Source: Labilibaculum sp041595635
GTDB taxonomy: Bacteria > Bacteroidota > Bacteroidia > Bacteroidales > Marinifilaceae
Assembly (NCBI RefSeq): GCF_041595635.1
Contig: NZ_JBFHJW010000075.1
Coordinates: forward strand, 1-18,449
DNA length: 18,449 bases
Direction of reading: 5' to 3'
The notes beneath the pieces were generated by a model, which searched no databases, was not told the origin of the DNA, and was given only the letters and a program-made list of their open reading frames with translations. Positions 1-7,188 of this stretch are shown here, in pieces. Each line of letters opens with the position of its first letter. The first letter of the stretch is position 1. The position numbers and the translations under genes were made by a program.

Positions 1-944
1 GCAGCTGCCGAAGCATCTTTTGGTGCATTAGGAATTGATGGATCGTCGAAATCCCAGTATGGCATTTGATCTTCCGATAAACGATTGATGAATACATCGG
101 CCAATTTTTTAGCAGTTTCTAAAAATTTCACTTTTCCAGTTTCGCGATAGCACATGGTGTAACCATAAATTCCCCATCCCTGACCTCTGGCCCATTGCGA
201 ATCATCAGCATATCCCTGATGGGTAACTCCTTTTATAAAATGTCCGTCGATGGTATCGAAAACAGCAACATGGTAGGTAGTAAAATCGGGGCGAACAAGT
301 GTAGTCATGCAAGTTTCGGCGTGTTTCACAGCCATATCGTACAAAGACTCATCACCACCATTTTTCGAAGCCCAAAACAAAAGTTCTAGATTGATCATAT
401 TATCAATGATCGTATTGTGAGGCCAATTCATTTTTTCTCGCATAGCAGGCCAGGAAAGAATAGTTCCTACCTTTGGGTTGTATAGGGTTGACAAAGAATC
501 GGCTGCTTCCAATATAATATCATGATAAGCTGAATCCTGCGTAAGGCGATATCCATTTCCGAAACTACAATACAACATAAAACCTAAATCGTGATTGTCC
601 ACAGGAACATCAAGAACCCCATGCAATGGATTTGTAAAATCTTGTGCTTTTTTTAGAATGGTAGAATCATTGGATGCTTCATAAGCATACCAAAGTACTC
701 CTGGCCAGAACCCGCAAGTCCAATCCATTTTTCCAACTTTATTCCATTCCTTTTGTCCAGGGTAAATATTCCTGGGTAAACTGTCAACATCATTTAAACC
801 CTTCATTGTTTCTTGTGCTTTATCCACACAATACTCCAACATTCTCTGAGTATCTAGTTTTTCTATCGCTTTCTTCTCATTAGAACATGAAACAGTTGTA
901 AGTAAGATTAAAAAAGCTGTTATCAAAGTGTTCGTCCTCTTCAT
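1..944 (-). CDS. GH88-type unsaturated glucuronyl hydrolase, lipoprotein, C-terminus cut by window edge
   Basis: My translation of the minus strand from the ATG at 944 stays open for 314 codons to the window edge. It opens with a hydrophobic signal peptide and a lipobox-like TVSC (Cys20), so it is probably a lipoprotein. Family signs of unsaturated glucuronyl hydrolases follow: MDWTCGFWPGVLWYAYE (residues 73-89), DNHDLGFM (116-123), HNTIIDNMINLELL (176-189) and GYADDSQWARGQGWGIYG (244-261). Asp119 and Asp181 sit where the family has its two catalytic aspartates. Known family members add water to the terminal unsaturated uronic acid of lyase-made oligosaccharides; a relative such as GH105 is possible but less likely. 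It lies downstream of susC/susD on the same strand, separated by about 230 bp with a terminator-like hairpin, so it is a PUL enzyme. The missing part is the C-terminal portion of the alpha/alpha barrel. The exact substrate cannot be read from the sequence. Confidence 0.88.
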   Translation of the reverse strand, partial: MKRTNTLITAFLILLTTVSCSNEKKAIEKLDTQRMLEYCVDKAQETMKGLNDVDSLPRNIYPGQKEWNKVGKMDWTCGFWPGVLWYAYEASNDSTILKKAQDFTNPLHGVLDVPVDNHDLGFMLYCSFGNGYRLTQDSAYHDIILEAADSLSTLYNPKVGTILSWPAMREKMNWPHNTIIDNMINLELLFWASKNGGDESLYDMAVKHAETCMTTLVRPDFTTYHVAVFDTIDGHFIKGVTHQGYADDSQWARGQGWGIYGYTMCYRETGKVKFLETAKKLADVFINRLSEDQMPYWDFDDPSIPNAPKDASAA

Positions 945-1096
945 TAATTGCTATTATTTGATGTTAACAAAGGCTTTGACAAGAAAAAATTCCTTCTCAA
1001 AATGTTAAACTTTATTTCTACTCTTAATTAATTGTTTATATGCTTCACAGACCAAGATCCATATGTTGCATATACAACAATACTTAGTGATACATT

Positions 1097-1142
1097 AAAA
1101 AAAGCCAGCAGCATCAATAAAGATCAATCTGCTGACTTTTTT
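1097..1142 (-). terminator. Rho-independent terminator after susD-like gene
   Basis: On the minus strand the arms AGTCAGCAG (1137-1129) and CTGCTGGCT (1111-1103) form a 9-bp stem with one G-U wobble, followed by a run of seven T (1103-1097). It lies 37 bp past the SusD-like stop and before the GH88 gene on the same strand. On the plus strand the wobble becomes an A-C mismatch, so the minus direction is favoured. It may terminate fully or only attenuate transcription into the GH88 gene. Confidence 0.7.
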
Positions 1143-1173
1143 ATAATTTTTATTAATTCTATGATTTCACAAA

Positions 1174-2955
1174 TTAATAACCAGGATTCTGCAATAGATT
1201 TTCATTCAAATCCAATTGATCAATAGGAAGTGGGAATAAGTAATGTGTTCTTTCAAAATTACGAATAGAAGAAGGATCAACAATTACTGCATCAAGTAAT
1301 CCAAGTGGTGTTTCAATTGCTTCACAACCATAAATATAGTCGTCAGGATCATATAAATCTAAATCATCTTCATATTCAGTTCCTTCTACGATAGGACCAC
1401 AAATAGATTCACTAAGTGCATCCTCAGCTAATCCCAATCGTTTCAGATCAAGATAACGGCTATTCTCTAAATAAAGCTCAACGGCACGTTCTCTCAAAAT
1501 CTCCTCATAAATATCCATACCATTTTCAGCTAAAGTGGCATTAGTAATACCAGGCAGCCCTGCACGTTCTTTAACCAGATTAATGGATTCTTCCATCTGA
1601 GCATCAGTTAAGCTACCATTCAATTCATACAATGTTTCTGCATATATTAAATAAACTTCTGCCAAACGAATTATTGGATAGTCGAATGATTCTTCTTCTC
1701 CAGATCTATAGGTTCCATAGTTGTAAGAATAAAACTTTCTGTTTTTCCAACCAACTCCGCCTCCATCACTTGCTCCAGGTAAAATTAAAGTACCGGCAGA
1801 AAAGATATCCCAGACATCAACATCAACATCGGCAAAATAAGATCTCATACGATAATCGCGATTTTCAAATTCCGTTGCACATGTTGCATAGCCTTGGAAG
1901 TCATCTGAATCGAAAATTGTTTTTCCATCAAGGCATAAAAACATATCCATAAATTTACGAGATGGTGCACCACGGCCATACATTACGTGTGAAATTATCT
2001 CGCTCCCTTGATATAGATCATAATCAAATTTTTGATAAAGAATAAACTCATTATTAGAGGCTTTCTCTAAACCGGCGGGATTAGAGCCTGCATCTTCCAA
2101 ATCGAAGAGATATAGATTACTTAAATTATCCAAATCATCATTGTGATTCCAAAGGCTGTAACCTCCATTGTCCATTACGTCTTTAGCTAAAGCATTTGCC
2201 ATTGTCAACATTTCTGTCGTAGACATATAGTCAGCAGGGACAGTAAGCCCGGCTCCATTAGAAACACCATCTCCATCTGTAGTGGTTCCAACATTTTCTT
2301 CCCATGTGCCCTCAAAAAGTAAAGCCTTCGCTTTAAAAGCCTCAGCTGCATATTTACTAATCTTACCTTTATCTGCAGTAGCTATTTCATCTTCAGTTGG
2401 CAAATCTGCAATGGCCAGATCCAAATCCGCAAGTACTTGTGCAAATACTTCATAACGAGAATTTCGAGCTGAAGATAAAACATCACTGTCAACATCCAGA
2501 ACTTCTGTTACAATAGGTACTCCACCATAACGCTGTAATAGGAAAAAATGATGATAAGCTCTAAAAAAATAGGTAGCAGCCACATACTCTTCAATATCGC
2601 TTGCGTCACCGTCATATTCTTCAGCCTTTTCGAGAATTGTATTCGCATCTCGTATATATTCATAAGTATCGTCCCAGAAATCATCCGATTCCGGAACTTC
2701 ATCATCACCTCGTCCATAAGACTGTGCGAGTCCAGTTAAATCAGTTCCAAAATCAAAGTATTCCACTCCACCCCAGAGCGTTCTCCAACCTCCTAAACCA
2801 AGATATAAGTAATTTGAAGCTGCTTTAAATTGAGCAGCAGTTGTATAATATGCAGCTTCCGTAACGGAATCCTCAGGATCTAAATCTAAATATGTCTCCT
2901 GACATGCTGTAAGCACCATCGCACATGCTAATAATATAAATAATATTTTTTTCAT
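1174..2955 (-). CDS. SusD/RagB-like outer-membrane glycan-binding lipoprotein
   Basis: This 593-residue protein is a surface lipoprotein that captures oligosaccharides and acts as a lid on its SusC partner. I chose the ATG at 2955, not the in-frame ATG at 2991, because it gives a clean signal peptide (MKKILFILLACAMVLTAC) with lipobox LTAC and lipidated Cys18; the longer form would add 12 polar residues before it. The N-terminal part has the SusD-like helical region (AATYFFRAYHHFFLLQRYGG), and the C-terminal part has the RagB/SusD signature (IIRLAEVYLIYAETLYEL, then EILRERAVELYLENSRYLDL). It ends in NPGY, a usual SusD terminus. Length is normal for the family. It follows the SusC-like gene by 52 bp on the same strand, the standard operon order. 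The bound glycan cannot be inferred from this protein. Confidence 0.95.
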   Translation of the reverse strand: MKKILFILLACAMVLTACQETYLDLDPEDSVTEAAYYTTAAQFKAASNYLYLGLGGWRTLWGGVEYFDFGTDLTGLAQSYGRGDDEVPESDDFWDDTYEYIRDANTILEKAEEYDGDASDIEEYVAATYFFRAYHHFFLLQRYGGVPIVTEVLDVDSDVLSSARNSRYEVFAQVLADLDLAIADLPTEDEIATADKGKISKYAAEAFKAKALLFEGTWEENVGTTTDGDGVSNGAGLTVPADYMSTTEMLTMANALAKDVMDNGGYSLWNHNDDLDNLSNLYLFDLEDAGSNPAGLEKASNNEFILYQKFDYDLYQGSEIISHVMYGRGAPSRKFMDMFLCLDGKTIFDSDDFQGYATCATEFENRDYRMRSYFADVDVDVWDIFSAGTLILPGASDGGGVGWKNRKFYSYNYGTYRSGEEESFDYPIIRLAEVYLIYAETLYELNGSLTDAQMEESINLVKERAGLPGITNATLAENGMDIYEEILRERAVELYLENSRYLDLKRLGLAEDALSESICGPIVEGTEYEDDLDLYDPDDYIYGCEAIETPLGLLDAVIVDPSSIRNFERTHYLFPLPIDQLDLNENLLQNPGY

Positions 2956-3007
2956 CTTTGTAGTTTTTTTATTGAATTTCCAAGAGAACAATAAATACTT
3001 AGAATTT

Positions 3008-6000
3008 TTAGAATGTTAGGTTAACACCCATAGACCATGATCTGGCAAAAGGATAAGATGAACTAGAACTCTCACCAAACTCTGGGTCATAACCATCCTT
3101 AATACTGGTAAATTCAAATAAATCATTTCCTGAGAAATAAATTCTAAGCTTATCGAAATTAACGCCTTTTACATCAATATCTTTAAATGTATAACCTACT
3201 ACAAGCGACTTCAATCGAATATATCGACTGTTCTGCATCATGAAATCGTTGTTCGCCCAGTTCCATGTCGACCTGGTAGGATCGAATGTCATCCTTGGAT
3301 AATCAGCACTTGTATTTTCTTCTGTCCAGGTTTTGCCAATATATGCATTTGTTTGATTTGACCATTTCTTAGAAAATGGATATGCCATTTTACCAGTCCT
3401 TACAACATTTTGGCTTAAAACTCCTTGAAAGAATGTAGACATATCCCAGTTTCCGTAATGCAAATTAACGTTGATTCCAAAATTATAATGTGCCTGACTG
3501 TCACCCATACATTTCACATCACCATCTTTATCTGTTGTAGTACCAGAACTGGTAATTGCACCATCGCCATCTAAATCAACCTTTTTTGTATCTCCAACCC
3601 GAAGTTTTTTAGAGCCATCATCATAGTCAGGCATGTTACCGCCAGTTCCATCACTCGAATCATAATAATCCTCAACTGCATTATCGTCTACCAAGAAACC
3701 GTCCGTTTTATATAAAAAGTAAGAATTTAGAGCATAACCTTCCACGTTTTCATTCAGGCCGGCAGAATAAGTATTAACGCCTTCCATACTAACCAGTTTG
3801 TTTCTAGAATCGCCAATATTACAGGAAACATTATACTTAAGTTTTCCAACCTCTCCACGATAACCAAGAGTTAGCTCCCATCCATCAACCTTAAGCACTC
3901 CACTATTGGTCTCTGGTGCAGTGTCTCCAAGTACACTAGGATATTCAACTTCGACAAGCATACCGTCGTTCTTCTTCCAAAAATAGTCGAACGATCCATA
4001 TAGTTTATTGTCGAATACACTAAAATCAACACCAATGGTTGTATTTTTCACACGTTCCCAGGTTGTTGAAGTTGTTGTCATCCCATCAACATAAGAAGCA
4101 TCCTGTGCTGCGGCATTTGTTGTTCCAAAAGATACAGACGAAAACCCCATCTCTGATATGTCAGAATAAGTATCTATGCCCTCCTGGTTCCCTGTTACAC
4201 CATAACTGGCACGAAATTTCAAAAATGAAACAAAATCTAAAGATTGCATAAAATCCTCTTCACTAATAATCCAACCTAACGAACCATAAGAGAAATTTGC
4301 CCACTGGTTCTCGTCACTCATTTTCGAAGATCCATCTCTACGAAAAGTACCTTCTAACAAATATTTATTTTTATAACTGTAGTTAGCCCTACCTAAATAT
4401 GAGTAAAGCCCCCAATGATTTGACCCTCCTTCATTCTGTTCACTTGACTCTTGTGAAGCAATATCGAGGTCGTACACACCATAATCATCAAGCCCCGAAC
4501 GATAACCATAAAGTCTGCTGTATTCATATAATTCACCAGTTACACCAGCCATTGCTGAAAAAGAATGGTCGCCCAATTCTTTTTTATAGTCTACAAATCC
4601 ACCAAAAGTTTTATACGTTTTTGTTTCATTTTCCGCACTCACATAGGGTGAACTATTTATTGAAGTACTAGCCAGAGTTCCATCCCATCCGTAGGTAAGT
4701 ACCTCTAAGGTATAAATATCAGTATCAAGAAATTCTTTCTCAAACGAAGCAGTACCTCTTACCGACAAGTCATTGGTGATATCTATTGTGGCAGCAACAT
4801 TTAGGCGAACCTGATCGCGAGCAATGTTTTCTTTTCCTCCTTCGGAAGTGGCCGCAACTGTATTTTTATTTCCCGCTGCTGCTCCAAAGTTTCCATACCA
4901 AAGTCCATCAGGAGTTTTAGAAGGGAAAATTGGAGGATCCTGATCAATTGACCAACTACCAAAACCTGTTGATGGATTATTGGTAATCGTATTCAAATAC
5001 GAAAATCCACTCTCAATTTTAAACCAATCTGTCAATTTATAATCGTAATTAAATCGAGCATTATATTGTTTTTGACCATCGTATGCAGTCTTCAACATAC
5101 CTCTATTCTCTGAATAACCTGCAGAAAAACGATAATTGGTTTTGTCTGAGGAGCCTGAAATACTAACATTTTGTTGGTTCGATACTGATGAGCCATACAT
5201 TTCATCAAAACGAGGAGCATTAGCCATCCAAATATCTCCCCATGCAGTATTATAATACTGTGCTGTATTTGCTTGCATAGCCACTAGGTTATCTTCAGTA
5301 TACCAGTTCCAATAGTTCGCATAGATACCATCCTGCTCCGCAGCCTCAAGAAAAACGGTAGCATATTCACCCATGGTAGGAGATGTAGGACGAATCCCAA
5401 TGGTTTGAACACTAATATTACTGGTAAAGTTAACCTTCATGGCACCTTTCCCCTTCTTAGTTGTTACCAATATAACACCATTGGCAGCACGGGCTCCATA
5501 TATAGATGCAGCACCATCTTTTAGCACACTCACAGACGCAATATCATCTGAGCTCATGTTTAAAAAAGCCTGATCGCTAATGGCAGGTACCCCGTCAATT
5601 ACAATAAGAGGATCACCACCATTTACAGAAGTTGCTCCACGAATTGTAAAATCAAACTCCTCATTTCCTGGTCGAGATGAACTCCGGGTAACAACTAAAC
5701 CTGGAGTTTGTCCTTGTAAAGCCAAAGCAGGGCTAGCTGTAGCCTTATCATTAAAGGCATCTGAATCTACCTGATCAATAGCACCGGTTAAGGTTGCTTT
5801 TTTCTGTACACCGTACCCCACAACAACTAACTCCTCCAAACCAATGGAACCTTCTTCCATAATCACTTTGAATGAATCTTGTTTCGTGATATCCAACTCT
5901 ATATCCGTCATTCCAACAAAGGATAACAATAAAATTGTAGCATCTGAAGGTACTGTAATAGAAAAATCACCATCAATTGTCGTAATGGTTCCTAATGTAG

Positions 6001-6232
6001 TTCCTTTTACAATAACCGAAACTCCTGGAAGAGTTTGTCCATTGTGATCAAACACTTTACCGGTAATTTTTTTGTTTTGCTGGGTAGCTGAATCAAAATT
6101 ACCATTTTCGTTAGTTGGGGAATAATGATTCGCATTTGCCGAGATCTGGAACAAAACCAGAACAAACAAAAGACTGAAGCATTTTAAACCACCTCCAAAG
6201 GTAAAATACCTTAAAAACGATTTTTTTTTCAT
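3008..6232 (-). CDS. SusC/RagA-like TonB-dependent outer-membrane glycan transporter
   Basis: Full-length 1074-residue SusC-family porin that imports glycan fragments across the outer membrane using TonB energy. Domains in order: signal peptide (about 1-35, cleavage likely after ANA); carboxypeptidase-D regulatory-like beta-sandwich (about 57-128, ITGKVFDHNGQTLPGVSVIV); TonB-box-like EELVVVGYG (133-141); plug (about 145-260, with IRGATSVNGGDPLIVIDGVP and SIYGARAANGVILVTTKKG); then a long beta-barrel. It ends in a C-terminal aromatic Phe (GVNLTF), as expected for barrel assembly. A calcium-loop-like DLDGDGAI occurs late in the barrel, common in SusC proteins. It is the first gene of the minus-strand operon and is divergent from the HTCS regulator, which probably controls it. 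The start codon is followed by nine consecutive A bases (6229-6221). Confidence 0.97.
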   Translation of the reverse strand: MKKKSFLRYFTFGGGLKCFSLLFVLVLFQISANANHYSPTNENGNFDSATQQNKKITGKVFDHNGQTLPGVSVIVKGTTLGTITTIDGDFSITVPSDATILLLSFVGMTDIELDITKQDSFKVIMEEGSIGLEELVVVGYGVQKKATLTGAIDQVDSDAFNDKATASPALALQGQTPGLVVTRSSSRPGNEEFDFTIRGATSVNGGDPLIVIDGVPAISDQAFLNMSSDDIASVSVLKDGAASIYGARAANGVILVTTKKGKGAMKVNFTSNISVQTIGIRPTSPTMGEYATVFLEAAEQDGIYANYWNWYTEDNLVAMQANTAQYYNTAWGDIWMANAPRFDEMYGSSVSNQQNVSISGSSDKTNYRFSAGYSENRGMLKTAYDGQKQYNARFNYDYKLTDWFKIESGFSYLNTITNNPSTGFGSWSIDQDPPIFPSKTPDGLWYGNFGAAAGNKNTVAATSEGGKENIARDQVRLNVAATIDITNDLSVRGTASFEKEFLDTDIYTLEVLTYGWDGTLASTSINSSPYVSAENETKTYKTFGGFVDYKKELGDHSFSAMAGVTGELYEYSRLYGYRSGLDDYGVYDLDIASQESSEQNEGGSNHWGLYSYLGRANYSYKNKYLLEGTFRRDGSSKMSDENQWANFSYGSLGWIISEEDFMQSLDFVSFLKFRASYGVTGNQEGIDTYSDISEMGFSSVSFGTTNAAAQDASYVDGMTTTSTTWERVKNTTIGVDFSVFDNKLYGSFDYFWKKNDGMLVEVEYPSVLGDTAPETNSGVLKVDGWELTLGYRGEVGKLKYNVSCNIGDSRNKLVSMEGVNTYSAGLNENVEGYALNSYFLYKTDGFLVDDNAVEDYYDSSDGTGGNMPDYDDGSKKLRVGDTKKVDLDGDGAITSSGTTTDKDGDVKCMGDSQAHYNFGINVNLHYGNWDMSTFFQGVLSQNVVRTGKMAYPFSKKWSNQTNAYIGKTWTEENTSADYPRMTFDPTRSTWNWANNDFMMQNSRYIRLKSLVVGYTFKDIDVKGVNFDKLRIYFSGNDLFEFTSIKDGYDPEFGESSSSSYPFARSWSMGVNLTF

Positions 6233-6244
6233 AAATTTGTAAGA

Positions 6245-6328
6245 TGTATAAGTTATTATTATAATGATAATATCCTTGATTAGATATTATTTTACGAGAA
6301 ATGTTTGCAGCATTTCTCGTTTCTTTTT
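6245..6328 (+). ncRNA. Candidate antisense small RNA over the susC leader
   Basis: On the plus strand TAAATTTG (6232-6239) matches the Bacteroidota -7 box TAnnTTTG. About 85 bp later comes a perfect hairpin (6294-6320) followed by TTCTTTTT, an intrinsic-terminator shape, although no plus-strand gene lies upstream. A transcript from about 6245 to 6328 would be antisense to nearly all of the predicted susC leader. Small antisense RNAs at susC leaders that repress PULs are known in Bacteroides (DonS class). The -33 box here is weak (TTA at 6211), and the box overlaps the A/T-rich susC start, so chance is possible. Both ends are predictions. Confidence 0.3.
6294..6328 (+). terminator. Perfect 10-bp hairpin with T-tract in susC leader
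   Basis: ACGAGAAATG (6294-6303) and CATTTCTCGT (6311-6320) are exact reverse complements around a 7-nt loop TTTGCAG, followed on the plus strand by TTCTTTTT. Read in the plus direction it looks like an intrinsic terminator. Read in the minus direction it is a hairpin at the 5' end of the susC mRNA, which could protect the leader or act in control. The inverted repeat is certain; its role is not. Confidence 0.5.
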
Positions 6329-6331
6329 ATT

Positions 6332-6339
6332 CAAACATA
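6332..6339 (-). promoter_or_regulatory. Candidate -7 box for the susC operon
   Basis: The minus strand reads TATGTTTG, an exact TAnnTTTG match to the Bacteroidota primary-sigma -7 element, about 93 bp before the susC ATG. No TTTG or TTG is seen at the -33 distance, which fits a promoter that depends on an activator such as the neighbouring HTCS, but also fits a chance match. A second match, TATATTTG at 6543-6536, is a more distant alternative. Confidence 0.35.
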
Positions 6340-7051
6340 ACACCTCATTCTGAAGCTCTTTATACTCTATAATTAAATTCTTTTTCATTTCGTAAAGCTT
6401 ACTATTAATAATAAAAATTCATTTTTCGAAAACGTTTCCTAAAAACAACAAAAAAAAAAGTTATTCATTATTATAAATCACCCCATACTCAAATGGATTT
6501 TATTTCATTAATCAAAAAACAAGTAAATCATCAAGCAAATATAAAGAGCAATAACAACCATATAAATATATGTGGTGTACTTGTTTTTACTTATTGCCTT
6601 AAGCTTGTTCTTCATGAATATTTTCATGCAATAAAACTATTCATACATTATTCAATTCAATAGGAAATACGTTTCAAATTATAGGATTCTCGTTGCATAT
6701 AAAGCGCTAACGCTTGAACGCCAGTGTTTTGCATTATTTTAAAGATTGAGTAATTTCCCTGTTTTTCGACAAAAAAAATATCATTTTCTTTCAATAATCT
6801 TTAAAAATAAATGCTAAATCATCAAAATTAGATATTAAACTAGGCTAAGACTTATTCGTTTTTCTACTAATATGAATCCAAATAGACAAATAGTCCTCTC
6901 TCAAAAAGAGATCGAAAAACAATCGCTTTCACAATTACAAAATCAACAGAATTAAGAAAGTTGAGGAATCTACTTAATTAACAAAAAGAAATAAAATTTC
7001 TTACTATTTGCTTGTCTTTGATATAATCAATAAAAATAACAACAAAACAAC

Positions 7052-7091
7052 AAGCATTTACGCGACTGCTTTTTTTTACAAAAGCATTTAC
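7052..7091 (+). repeat. Direct repeat AAGCATTTAC, two copies 30 bp apart
   Basis: AAGCATTTAC occurs at 7052-7061 and again at 7082-7091, start to start 30 bp, about three helical turns. The second copy directly precedes the candidate -7 box of the HTCS gene. Possible regulator site, or chance in AT-rich DNA. Confidence 0.4.
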
Positions 7092-7092
7092 C

Positions 7093-7100
7093 TATTTTTG
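7093..7100 (+). promoter_or_regulatory. Candidate -7 box for the HTCS gene
   Basis: TATTTTTG is an exact TAnnTTTG match 87 bp before the HTCS ATG. The -33 region is a T-run (7070-7077) without a proper TTTG. It would give a leader of roughly 80 nt. Confidence 0.35.
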
Positions 7101-7149
7101 ATGAAGCTGCGGCCCTCGGGATACATCGGAATAAAATAGCAGTTCTATT

Positions 7150-7188
7150 GACCCAATAACCGCATAACCTGACCAAATCGACCCAATA
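7150..7188 (+). repeat. Direct repeat GACCCAATA, two copies 30 bp apart
   Basis: GACCCAATA occurs at 7150-7158 and 7180-7188, with a related GACCAAAT at 7171-7178 between them. The second copy abuts the HTCS start codon. The 30-bp spacing equals that of the AAGCATTTAC pair just upstream. Function unknown; it could affect translation start or regulator binding. Confidence 0.4.

Larger units (their letters stand above)
6233..7187. other. Divergent intergenic region between susC and HTCS genes
   Basis: A 955-bp AT-rich stretch without a convincing protein gene. It holds a TAnnTTTG-type box for susC, a perfect 10-bp hairpin with a T-tract close to the susC start, a TATTTTTG box for the HTCS gene, and two short direct repeats near the HTCS start, all listed separately. 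The middle part (about 6340-7050) shows only small palindromes: AAGCG-CTAA-CGCTT at 6702-6715 and TCTCT/AGAGA at 6897-6911. There is also one 27-codon open frame (6872-6955) with no support. The HTCS operator for susC should lie here, but I cannot identify it. Confidence 0.7.

Noticed and set aside
195..883. Two plus-strand open frames (195-389 and 674-883)
   Set aside because: Both are antisense to the GH88-type gene, whose minus-strand frame is open through the entire stretch and has family motifs.
1632..1952. 106-codon plus-strand open frame, His/Gln rich
   Set aside because: It is antisense to the well-supported SusD-like gene and reflects its codon usage.
2956..2991. Longer start for the SusD-like protein
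   Set aside because: It adds 12 polar residues before a complete lipoprotein signal peptide and brings the start to within 16 bp of the susC stop; the ATG at 2955 is better.
6536..6543. TATATTTG on the minus strand as the main susC promoter
   Set aside because: The box is exact, but it would give a leader over 290 nt and no -33 box is present; the nearer TATGTTTG is preferred, without proof.
7101..7140. GC-richer patch in the HTCS leader as a mobile-element trace
   Set aside because: No terminal inverted repeats, target duplication or transposase remains are visible.
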